Positions 10,275 to 21,808 of a stretch of 64,000 nucleotides of DNA are shown in pieces (the stretch's first letter is position 1; the number at the start of each line of letters is the position of its first letter). The notes beneath the pieces are model-generated. The model saw only the letters and a list, made by a program, of their open reading frames with translations, was not told where the DNA came from and searched no databases. The translations under genes were made by a program, and so were the position numbers. This DNA comes from Casuarius casuarius (lineage: Eukaryota; Chordata; Aves; Casuariiformes; Casuariidae): contig PTFA01000011.1 in NCBI GenBank assembly GCA_003342895.1, positions 8,953,081 to 9,017,080 of the forward strand, in the 5' to 3' direction.

Positions 10275-13140
10275 ATCTTGCTCCTCTGTCATTAAGAGAC
10301 TTTCCAGTTACACTTTATTCTGCTGGGAGCTTTAAACCCTCTGTCTCATAATTTCCTTTTCTTTTTTTGGCATTTCTTTCTCTCAGTCTTTTCAAGAAAC
10401 TTGTCTACTGAGTGACATGCCCTGTGTAAAACATAAACCATAATTACTCTAGTATTGCTCATACTTGGCATAAATACTGTACTTGCAAGTATGTAGCTTA
10501 TAGCAACATGTGTCACATTTAATTAAATTAGAAGTTACATCTTACATTGTCCTTCAGGAGAAAGAAAAACTGAGAGAGAAGGCAAACTTGTCTAAAAGGA
10601 TTATTCATTCCAGCTGCTGTGTTTAGGCAACAACTGGGCATATAGATACATGGATGACATATACCTTTCTCTTCTTCTAAATAGCAGTATGATGTGAATG
10701 CTTTACAGGTAGAACTGTGGTATCTCCCTGGGTTTTGTTACTGCTGTGATGGATACCCCACGGGCGAGAGGCATCTGGCCCTAATGTAGCTCTCTATACC
10801 TAAGCTAGGACCATGTACTAGCTCCTTGTATGGGAGAGGAAATGCCACTTTTTTGATGTGATTCATTTTATCCTCAGACACATATCTAAAATAGATCGGA
10901 TAAATCATGCTCTAACAACGCTTATTTCTCTTCGGTGACAGACTATGCAAGGAGCCTGGGATGACGAGCGCAGATACTGGTATCTGCACTGCTGATGCCT
11001 AAACTTAGGCTAGATGAATTCCTTCCTTAAAAAGAGATTATAGTGTTAAGATACATAGTGTTTTTTGGTTTTTGGTTTTTTTGCCATTGAGATAACTTTC
11101 CATCTTGCACTGCAGAACATTTCTGCTTGGGCATCTAGGGTAGTTCCTTTAAAGAAGGCCTGATTTTTTTTCCTGGATCACTCACATTGCCTTCATTCCT
11201 CTTAGAATAATAAGAATTATTATAAAAAAGACAACAGAAACATTAGTTTATGCAGAGTTAAAAGTTTCGTGGAGCTGTACTTCTTCTCAGGCAATCTTCT
11301 CTTGGAAAATGCCAAAATGGCTCATTTTGAATGTCTCGATTTCTCAATTTATCAATTCTTTTTCATCATTATCTGTTAACACAGCAAAATGTAAACATGG
11401 CTGACCTGAAAGGTTTCAACATTCTATAAATTATTAGCTTTATTTTTGTAATCCTGTCTATGGAAAAATTTTGAAAATTTTTGGCTCTGATAGGGAATAA
11501 AAACCAAACTGAGAAAGAATTCTGTTTTTCTGTCTAGCTGTGGATTTATTTAGACACCGAAGTTTAAAAATGCTGGCATAAGAAAGTCTACAATTTCAAC
11601 CAAACCCTTCTGGCCTTATAAAAATGCAAATATGATCAAAATCTTGATCTTGGTTGGAGGCCTTTAAGCATAGTTTTCGTTCAATATCCAATTCTGCTTA
11701 AAACTTCCAAACTCTAATGATGTGAACGCCTACTTGGATCAGTATCATCATCTTTCAAGCTACCCTTAAAACTGAACAGAACCATACTCTATAGTAATGC
11801 AAAAGGACAACAAAGAGGCAGATAGTTCTAACAGCAAATCTGTAGAAGTACAGTAGTTATATTTCTGATGAAAAGTACTGTGATGGCTAGCTTTTAAAAT
11901 CTGTTTGGTTAGAGTCCAAATTTTAAGATAAAAGCTTTATTACTAGACATTTTAAGTACAGCTTTGTTAAAAGTTAATGTGAACGTGGCAATTATAAGAT
12001 ATAATTTTATCAATAATACATAGAGCTGTGAGATGCACAGCATAATTTTTAAAATATTTTTAATGGTGTCTTAGAGTATATTTTCATTAAGATCCAGAAA
12101 ATGAGGTCTTAATGTTGTTAAATTTGAATCACATTCAGAAATAATCTGGGCCAAGTTCTCACTTTAGCATGAAACTCATCATTTGAGAGCAGTTCATAAA
12201 GAGATCATCAAAGGTACGTGTAAATTAAAGCAGACTCTATACTTCTGCTCCAAGGACTATGCAAAAACTATGGTATTTTAAGGAAAAGCTCTCCTTGTTC
12301 TTCACTATGACCAAGCCAGTCATAATATTGTACTCTTTTGTTCTAAAATTCATAGGGTAAAATCTATAAATCCTGTAAACCTCTTGAATATCTATCTGTA
12401 TGTTATCCTTATCAGTGTAGCCCCTGCTACTTTTTAAAGCACCACAACATTAATTATATTTCAGACTTTTCAAGTTTTATTTTCTTCTTGGTGCTGTTTT
12501 CCAGTCTCAGTCCTGTAATTCACATCTCTCTCATTCTTTATCATACCTGACAGTTGAAGAATTAGTGGGCGCTTTTTTGTCACAGTTTTAATACAGCTAA
12601 TTTAAAGAGGCATTTGATGCGGAATACTGAAAGAAATATTTCACGCTTCAGCAGAACATGTTTTCATTACAGCTGCATTTGGCTATGGTGGACCTTTACT
12701 TGAATCTAAAAATTAATGCTTTGTCTAAACTAAAACATAGATGATTTCCCTGTGAATTTTCAGTACAAGTGTTTGAAAAATAGTCACAGCACTTTAACAC
12801 AAGCTGACTTTGAACATCATGACAATAGGAAAACAAAATATTTGTTAATATATTTAAGTATTGTATGGACATTCTGTTTTCATTATTCTTGGTTGTGGGG
12901 TGTGGAATCTCTAAAAAATAGAAGTTCCGTACTATTTACAGAACTACTGACACTCGTTATAGCCTTTAACAGAGAATTTAAGCTGTTTTTCAAAAAAGGT
13001 CACAACCTGTCAGGAGCATATCTGCAAAACACGTTGACACAGTGTCTGCAGTGGGAAGTTGCACTCACAAGAGCACAGCCAACTCCAGAAAAAATCTTCC
13101 CTGAATCATTCTTAATATTTTCAAAAATAGTGTTCAGTAC

Positions 13141-13220
13141 TAAATAGGTGCTAAACAGATATTTATTATAGCTATAAAGATATACAGATATAAATAGGTG
13201 CTACCCAGATATTTATTACA
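13141..13220. repeat. 50-bp-period imperfect tandem duplication
   Basis: TAAATAGGTGCTAAACAGAT plus ATTTATTATA at 13141-13170 recurs as TAAATAGGTGCTACCCAGAT plus ATTTATTACA at 13191-13220, an exact offset of 50 bases with three mismatches over 30. The intervening 20 bases are AT-rich. Confidence 0.85.
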
Positions 13221-15271
13221 CCTTTATTTCACAAATATTCTGTTTTTCTGTTTTTTCATTATTTTGATTTTTTTTCTGGCTTTGATGTCTTTTTCTAGGT
13301 TGGTTGCATTCTATTACTGATATTGTCACTATATGTCACTGTGATTTTTTAATTTATTATTTATGTGTCATCTAAAGAGTGCTGAGCATTATAAGTTTCT
13401 ATAGTGCACAGCAAATATTGCTTTCATTTTTTTTGCTGTGGGTGGAAAGCTCGCATTTTCTCTCTTTCACTCTACACGGTAGTCCCTGTATCACTGTTAC
13501 AAGTTTGATAACTGGATAGCACTACCATAGCTGTGTAGATCAATCTCAATAATTACCTATATTCATTACATAAAAACTGATGGAAAAACATTTACTGGAA
13601 GAGTAATTCTGATCAAGCAGATCTCCTTTTGGATCCAAGCAACACATACAAGTCCTCCTCTTCTCCCCTCAAGCCTTCATAACAGTACCTCAAATTATGT
13701 TTACAGCAAGCATTTACAATGATGGTTTTCATTAAACAGAAGCAGGGCATATAGTCTTCAGTTGCAATCACAGTAGGGCAAACACTCAGCCTGGGCAAAC
13801 AAAGTAGTATTGATATCAGTATTAAAATAATCCTTTTGAGTTGGATACATAACTAAATGACAAGTAATCTCTTGCTGCTAAGCTTGTTCAGAGTCCCTCA
13901 GATTTATACTTGCAGGTATACCTGACAAGATTAATGAATGTTTTGTATTAACCTCGTCAGGTTATGCCAGCAGAACAAGCACATAACTTCTCTACTGTTC
14001 TTTGCTCCCTGGCTTTTTTTAGTCTTGCCTAGGTCCAACTTTCCGCAGCCTAGAAATCCCATGGGGTCGTCGTCCCTTCAGTTCACGTGTTGTCTGACTG
14101 TTTTAGCATGGGATCTCCCTGAGATTTGAGCTACTGGGGCTAACAGCGTTATTGCACAGTTCAGGAAAAATATACCCCTCCCAAATGGTTTTAAACCATT
14201 AGGTCGGTTATACTATGGATGACTTCCTCACTTGTTTTAGTCATCTGGCATGGATAATAAAGCAGTCTCAACAGACAAATCCTCTACCTCGTTTCAGCTG
14301 AACTTGAGCTCTTGTGGATTACCGGTGATGGTTTTAACCGTTACATTTTGACATTTTGACCCTTTTTTATTTAGTGATTAGGGAAACAAAATTATTTCAT
14401 TCTTAATGAATACTTGAAGACTGTTTATGTTGCCTTTACCTTCTAGGATTAAGGCCTTTCTGTATTAATACAGGAAGATTTTTATAGCCTATTCACTGTT
14501 ATGGAGCTAAAATAGAATTTAATGACATTTAAAAAGGTGGTTTAAAAATAAACTGATTTGGGAGTATTAAAATATAGGATTATGTCTGTTCTGCAAGAGT
14601 GTGATACCCTCAACAAATCACAGAAGATAACACAAAGTAAGATCAAAGTTAAAGATATCTTTTTAAGTCTGTGGAATGTGAGCCAGATCCATGCCTGGTA
14701 AAACTCAATAGGAGGTTCTCGCTGGAAAAGTTGGCAGAGGGTTAGCTACATAGAATTTTTTTAAAAAAATACAGGCATTATTTACTTGATTTTTGGTGAA
14801 AATTCCATTTACTGCTCTCTTAAATAATTATAAAATGGGCGTGAACTACTGTGTGATCTGATTGTTTAAAAAGCCTTATAAGCCATGTCTAATCAACACC
14901 ATTCATGATACTGAACTCATTTGCCATGACTAGGGATGATTGCAGTTACAGCTCCAGAACATCGTTGCTTGGTTAACTAGATAAATATTTTTAGCATGTT
15001 CTAATCTCAATAAGGTGCAGTGGTACAAGAATTGTGTATCATTAATCTAAACCTACTTGTGTTGATGGTACCTGGCTTCTGGCCTGAGCTTAACAGCGTA
15101 GGTATGAATTGGTGCAACAGAGTTCACACACCTTCATATCGAGTAACTTAATTATCATATCAGAAATCTGGGGGTAGCTGTACGGGGAGGGGGTTAGCTG
15201 TGTGGGGTCCCATTAATGTCGCTGGGCATCATGTGGCTGAGTCCCCTTCATATCGTTTCAAATATTTACCC

Positions 15272-15309
15272 TGGAGTGTGCAATTGAGTGTGGAGTGTGC
15301 AATTGAGTG
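15272..15309. repeat. 19-bp perfect tandem duplication
   Basis: TGGAGTGTGCAATTGAGTG occurs twice head to tail with no mismatch. It is probably a recent slippage event and could be variable in copy number. Confidence 0.95.
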
Positions 15310-15845
15310 TGATGATATAGTTGTACAGACTTCTGTTCACTCAGTCTTTCTGTCTTCTGGGGCAGTTTGGTGTTTTATGTTATGCCACAGTATTATTTTA
15401 GATGGTTGAAATACTTTATTATTAGCAGAATAATGACCTGGTCATCATTTCCATTATGACTTCTGCCTTTAAAGCTTCATAACTCAGCTGTAAAAATTTG
15501 CTTCAGGCTCAAATTTGGTGTGTTGCACAAAATATGATCCAGAAAAGAATTTTATTTATTTTTAATTTTTCTGCATAAAAGTTAAGCATAAAAATGGCCA
15601 CACTTTTATTAGCTGAATACCTTGTGGTAGATCTGAAGGGTGGTGATCAAGAAGAGGAGTGAACGTGAGGGATCTCCACAAAGTTTTGGGCACTCAGTTC
15701 CTTCTTTGAACTCCTAGGGGAAGACCTGCTACAGATTCTAGCTTGCAAACTGTGTGTCTTTGAACACCTTAGCAGCACCATTAAAGAATATTTTTGCATA
15801 CACTGAGGCAACTTCTTTCCTGGTGAAAGGGGGTCGCATGAAAAT

Positions 15846-16110
15846 AAGAGAAAGAAAAGAAAGAAAGAGAGAAAAAGACAAAAGAGAGAGATGGAGGGAA
15901 AAAAGAGAAAGAAGGAAAGAAGGAGAAAGGAAAGGAAGGAGGAAGGGAAGGGAAGGGAAGGAAGAGAAATGGAGAAAGACACAAGTGAGCAAGAGTGAGT
16001 GAGAAAGAAAGAAAAAAGGAAGGAAGAGAAGAAAAAAAGAGAAAAAGAAAAAAGGAAGAAAGCAAAGAAAGAAAAAAAGAAAGAAAGAAAAAGAGAGAAA
16101 GAAAAAGAAA
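15846..16110 (+). repeat. Polypurine tract (GAAA/GGAA-rich)
   Basis: The plus strand is almost entirely A and G for about 265 bases, with a few scattered pyrimidines, mostly at about 15961-16002. It is built from GAAA, GGAA, GAGA and AAGGAAGG units. Such homopurine tracts can form triplex (H-DNA) structures when mirror-symmetric segments are present. The open frames of 163-231 codons on the minus strand, rich in Phe, Ser and Leu, and the Lys/Arg/Glu-rich frames on the plus strand exist only because purine-only DNA lacks most stop codons. They are not genes. Confidence 0.95.
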
Positions 16111-16732
16111 CTCTTCTGTCTGTACAGTCTGAAAACACTGCTCCAATGTACCTGAGGAAGCAAGGTCCATTTGGGTTGCAGAGGCATGTTCTTCATTTGG
16201 GAGAGAGGTGCAGCCTGGGGCAATGCGTCTTGTGCACCTCCACGGCCCTGGCCCCGCTCCCCTGCGGCAGCTCCCCTCTGCATCAGGGCACAGCAATCCC
16301 TTGGCAGCAAATGCTGCGCCATGGGGATAGACGGGGATGGAGCATCGCCTTTCTGCCAGTTCCTTGTCTCCTTTTCTGCCCCTTTTCTTGTAGGGCAGGG
16401 TTTTCTGTAACTTCTTCCATACAGAAAGCAAGAGGCAGGGCTGCAGAAGACAACCTATGGTCTGGGCTGTGCTCATCTTACCGGAGGGCAGGATTCAAGG
16501 TGTAACTAACGCTGGGTGGAAATAATTACTCAGCACATTGGGCTGAGAGAGAGTGGTATGCACTGAGCACAGGAACAAAGAAACAGGGCTGAAGACCTAC
16601 TTATGACTGTCTTTAGGCTTAGATACCCAATCCTTTATCCTTGTAATTTTGTTTTTAAAAATATGCATGTTATGGAGTCAATGGGGATCTGAGAGGCTGC
16701 AAGTCTTGGCTGAACCAAGACTTTAAGAAAAG

Positions 16733-16748
16733 TTTTTTTTTTTTTTTT
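16733..16748. repeat. T16 homopolymer
   Basis: There are sixteen consecutive T residues. It could be the poly-A tail of a degraded antisense retroposed copy, but no recognisable source sequence flanks it. Confidence 0.9.
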
Positions 16749-19700
16749 GAGGGCTTTGCTTTAAAGCATCAGTGCGTAATGCTGAACCTTTAAAGGCAAA
16801 ACAGCTTTCCCCATATTTCTAGAAAGTCGTACTATAGCTGGTCCATTACATCTCTGTAAATATGTGTATGAACATATTTTTGTCACAGCTTTAAATTTAT
16901 TTACTCTTGTTTGTCAGAACTTTTCACTGTCTTAATGTCATCTCTGGCAGCATATTAACACTAAATGCCTTGTAGCTGAGTTTTTCAGCTTCCATGCTGA
17001 GCAGAATCAGTTCTGCTTTCAGGCAAAGCTTTGCCACAGTGATTGACAGGAATGGATGGTAAAGGAAGTTCCAGTTCAATGCTGCAGGAGACATTAAAAA
17101 TGATCACACTGATTATTATTTTGGATTAATAATAATGTGAAGGTTGGTGTTTCATTGGCATACTGATGAGAGGCTTTAGGGAGCTTTTACCACACTGAAA
17201 TTCTTTAGCTATACTGCCCTGCATCCAGAGCTGAAAGAGCTTTCCTTTAGGAGAGACAAGGGAGTTGGATATGTTTGTGTGACTCTATCCCAAAGAGAAA
17301 TGGGTGTTTTGTAATAGCTAAAAAAGTCTCCATAAGAACTGGAAGCTTAGTGCAAACTTGTGTAGCAGGGGAAATTTAAGGGGTTTCATCTGTTTATTTT
17401 CTTAGGATGGAACAAACAGAAACTTTAAATCCCAAGCATTGAGCTGTAGCTCAATTTTTTTCCATATTCGCACTAACTAATGAAGTCTAAATTATCACAA
17501 GGGAGCAAGCGCCAATAAATTAGGATGATACAGTATGGTATCCACACTGTGGGTCTGAAGTCATAGAGTCATGAAAAGAGATCTCTCTGTCTCTTGCCAA
17601 GTGGTATGGATGAAAATTTTAATCCTCCAAAACATGCATTTGGCTGTGCAGTACTTAAAAGTGAGATTGCGATGGACAAGACTCCACCCATGTTTAGACA
17701 TATCTAAAAAAGGAAAAGAAAACGGTTTCACCCAGAAAGGTTAGGGCTGTCTCTAGAAGTTCCTTAGTTAAGGGAAAGGCATGGGCATCTATGTTTTGGT
17801 ATAGCTCTAGGAACAGCTTTGTTGGCAGAGGTAGTACTTGAAGAAAAGACATGGTCAGTAATATCCTGATTAACCTGCAGGAAGAGGACCAGCTCTGTTG
17901 TCCCATTCTCTCTCAGAATAACCCAGAAAAAGCATACATACACGATATCATTTGACCACAAAGAGAACATATGAGCTCTGCTTGAGCAGTCACTGAGCCA
18001 GGAATATTCTACACAATTTTTCATATGGAAAACAAACAAAAAAATGATCTGGCAAATACAAAATCTAACCTTCCTCTGACCATAAACATTCTTAAAAATT
18101 TCAGTCAAATGTTATTCCCCCCATCAGACAGAGAACAGAGATACTGTAGAATTAATGACCCATGACCGTATACTTATTTCACAGATATGTAGTTTCTAGC
18201 ACTCTGTTTGGCTGGAGACACCTCATCTGAATAATGACTGCACAGTCACTTCTGCCAAACCGCAGTGCTTATGCGTCCCCCCCTCCCTCAGGCTGCTCCC
18301 TAGGAGGACGCTCCCTCTGGTACCAGCCGCCTAGCTGGCGTGCCCACACCACCATCGCTCCTTTGTGCTCTGACACATCCATCATTGCACCCATCTACTT
18401 CCTTTGCGGGTATTTAATTATGGAAGAGGAGTAGCGTGCTACGGCTGTATAATGCAAAAGGAGGGCACTTAACCCACCCCCACAAAAAGGGTAAGGCGAT
18501 ATATTGAACAAACAGGCACGGGTAACTGTCAGAGTAGAAATGAGGCAAAATTCCTGAAACAGGTTTGCAGCCAGTATACGACTTGGGAGTTCTGATGGTG
18601 ACAGAAAGTCAGAGTCGCATTAATATGCAGTAAGCAAAGCAGAGATGAAAGAAAGAAAAACGCTTTCAGCAGCTACTTGAACCTGTGACTCTTAGCAAGT
18701 TTTCAGTCCAGAATGGAGCACTCCCTGATGAGCAAAACAGGATGCTAAACGATAACTCAGATGGAAAAAAATACCAAAAAAAAGGAGTGTTGGCATTTGC
18801 CATTCCTTGCCTACCCCACAGCTCCAGCAGCATTCTTCCAGTGTTGTCTTCGGGGCACAGAAGCACAGGTCTATCTCCTAAAGAAACAGTCCTCCTTGCA
18901 CTGGCCAGGTTGCTCACACAGAGTGTGAGATTAAAAAGATATGCATGCTATAAAATGCACAAGTGATTTGACATTCTGTCTGGGAAAAACTGGCTTACCT
19001 AGGCTCTGACTCTGTGACAGGTAGCTGTCTTGGTGCTGATGTTTTAGCTTTATTTCTTCCATTAATTGAGCAACAGCTACCCACAGACTCATTTTACCTT
19101 TGAGTTGCACTTGTTTGTAAGCTATTTATTTCACTGACTTTTCTTCTTCCCGCTGCTTACTCTCCCCTTTGCACTATAGTTTACTCCTGTGGGCTTCTGG
19201 GTAAGAGAAAAAACCCATGTCAGAAGAGTAAATTGGGAGTCTCAGCTATTGCTCTGCACCCCACTTAAGAAGATGATGAAGGATTTCTTGGTCCATGAAC
19301 TAAAAAGAACCTAAACTAGAGGAGATAAGCTGCCAGAAGAAAAATAAAGATGTGCACATAACTGGGCAGAGTAACAAAGAAGGACAAAACAACAGTTGTA
19401 AGGTTGGTAACCAAATCACTCACCAGATAATGTTGAATTTTCAACTATCACTAAGTTTCTAGGAAAAACTTTCAAAGAGGGTTTTTCTAGAAGGAAGGTT
19501 TGGGGGTACTGTATTAATATGTTGTAATTGGCAAAAGGGAGCCCTAGAAGGAGAGATTTTCACAAGAAACTAGGTTTATTTTTCTCTCTCTGCTCTTCTC
19601 AGTTGTTTATGCATTTCAGTTTCTCTATTTTCTTTTCCATTATGCTGTGCTCTTCCTCCTTACTTTTCTTGCCAATCTTCATCATAGTCCACTGTTTTAT

Positions 19701-21129
19701 CTTTATTACGAGTCTGGTAAATCCTTTTTACACATAAAATCATATTCAGAACAAGTTATTCTGAATTAGAAGAGGTGCTATCGAGCTTTTATAAACCATT
19801 TAGATCCCCAGCCCTGCCAGGTGCCAACCACCCTTTTGTCTTAGTTAGCTCAGTGGATATGGAGGTGCTTAGCAGCTCTTTGATTTAATAATAGCAGAGA
19901 TTATAGCCCAGAAAGCATGCGAGAAGGAATTTTCACTCAAGATCTAAATATTTGCTTGTCTTTGCCTGCATTATCAATACAATAAGCTATGTATGTATGA
20001 AGAAACAAGAAAAAATGCTAGTGGCACAAAGACAATAACATTAACCTCAAAATCAGGACTTTATCCTTTTACTGTTGATCAGGAATATTTTCCTGCCTGT
20101 GAGTGAGAAGAATGATTTCTGACTTGAACACTGTGCCAATTGATCAAAATATGCGTGCCAAATCGTAGTATGAAGTTTGGGGCATTTAGAGAATCCTGGA
20201 CTTTCCCAATACACTGAGCCAATCACCATTGCATGACAAATCATGAAACTCAAACTGTGAAAATTATGGACTCAGTCAAACTGTCAATCCAGTCCTGGAA
20301 AACAACTGCTGGTAGAAGGAACCTTGACACAAATTTGTTCTAAATTTGAGCATATTTATAATAGAATGATTTCAATCAAAAGTTATTCATGAACCCTATC
20401 TCAGTGACACAATACACTACTCTGACCAGTGTTTGGGAAACACGCATACTCGGTAGACACCATGTGGTGTGATGCCCATATTTCTTGACAATTCTTGACT
20501 TTTGAGTTCAATAAAATTTTCAGCTTGTGGTAGAATGAACACTATTATTATGCTGAACTCAATGTACCATCTTTGTAATTGAAGCTCTATGAGAGTCCAT
20601 ATTCCATTTGAAATTCAACCTCAATTAACATACTACAGTTAATTTTCATGCTCGGTGAAGTTCTCATTAGCTTTTTTTTCTTTCTTATAGCTAAATTTAT
20701 TTAAAATATATTCCAGATTTACCAGCACTTCAATTAAAATAAGTAAATTTCTTTTTAAGAATGTGAAAGTGCAACTGTGTGCATATGCTTTTCTACCAAT
20801 AGGAATAAAGATGAAGAGCCATTTTTAAAACAAAGAAAAGAAAATGAAATAGACGAAGGACAACAACATATAAGTTAAATGAATTATATTCTGGAGCTTC
20901 TAATGCCAAGAGTCTCCTTTTAATGTATCAGTGAAAGACACGGTGTTCATGATTTTACATTCACTCCATTTGGCTAGCCAACATTTTTTGAACCAAAAAT
21001 AACTTCTCTTTTTCAGGAAACTTTAACAAAGTTTTCATCCTTTTTTAATTTGATGGGTTTTGTGTAAGGCTAAACTAAAGAAGAGTATAATTTAATCTTC
21101 TGCTTTATGCTTTCTTCATTTCTTTTATT

Positions 21130-21168
21130 CTCATCTTTGTTTCTTTTTTCTCATCTTTGTTTCTTTCC
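21130..21168. repeat. 20-bp tandem duplication, pyrimidine-rich
   Basis: CTCATCTTTGTTTCTTTT at 21130 is repeated at 21150, with divergence only at the last bases of the second copy. It lies inside a T/C-rich stretch (about 21109-21175). Confidence 0.9.
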
Positions 21169-21770
21169 TTCTAATTCATAGCACTAAAAGGAAGGAAGAA
21201 TGTGAAAGACAAAACCATCAAATATAAATGTTTCAGTAATATCATGGAAATTTTATATCTATTTAAACCATTTTTAGAATTGAAATGATTTTTTATGTTT
21301 ATTTATGTTCTTGACTCATCCTTCTTTCAACATTACAATCTACTGCAATGGTACATTTTTTGTCATTTCAGACATGGTTTACAGAGTTTATTGAGCTCTC
21401 TGGATTTCTATTTCTTCATCTTTTGATACTTCTAAGAGATGTTGATGTATTACCATGATTCCAGTATATAGTTGAATGTTTTTTAATAGTAGCCTGAATG
21501 AATGAAAACTTCAGCTGTTCTGAAAAGCAAAAAGGTCAGTGAAATGAACATCATGACTGTAAGATTATAATGTGACATCTTTTAAGAGTGACTATAACAT
21601 GGACGTCTATCTAGCTACACCGCCTTATTCTGATGACACATGTTAGAGCTGGAGGGAACAGTGCAAGAGAGAAGTCAGCTTTGAAAGACATAACTTTGGA
21701 GTAGGACAAACTTTAGCCTTCGCTCATAAATTCTTTCAGAGCAATGAAAAAGAGAATATTATATTGCATG

Positions 21771-21808
21771 ATTATATTATATTATCACCTTATTATTATA
21801 TTATTGCA
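21771..21808. repeat. ATT-rich low-complexity stretch
   Basis: The stretch consists of repeated ATT/ATATT units (ATTATATTATATTATC, then TTATTATTATATTATTG). It is simple sequence with no further function inferred. Confidence 0.8.

Larger units (their letters stand above)
7881..15840. other. Unassigned AT-rich noncoding DNA
   Basis: No gene, RNA or high-confidence repeat is recognised apart from the hairpin, palindrome and short tandem duplications listed separately. A purine-rich stretch lies at about 8810-9090. The longest open frame, 131 codons on the plus strand at 12752-13147, begins at a GTG, not an ATG, and shows no known domain. It is treated as chance. Confidence 0.55.

Noticed and set aside
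12752..13147. 131-codon plus-strand open frame
   Set aside because: It begins at GTG, not ATG, overlaps AT-rich noncoding sequence, and shows no recognised domain or splice-bounded structure.
15647..16505. Open frames of 163-231 codons on both strands
   Set aside because: They lie across a polypurine tract. The products are runs of Phe/Ser/Leu or Lys/Arg/Glu, and purine-only DNA cannot make most stop codons. There is no domain, splice or conservation evidence.
17560..17600. GTCATAGAGTCATG, similar to the antisense CR1 tail
   Set aside because: No further CR1 sequence follows on either side.
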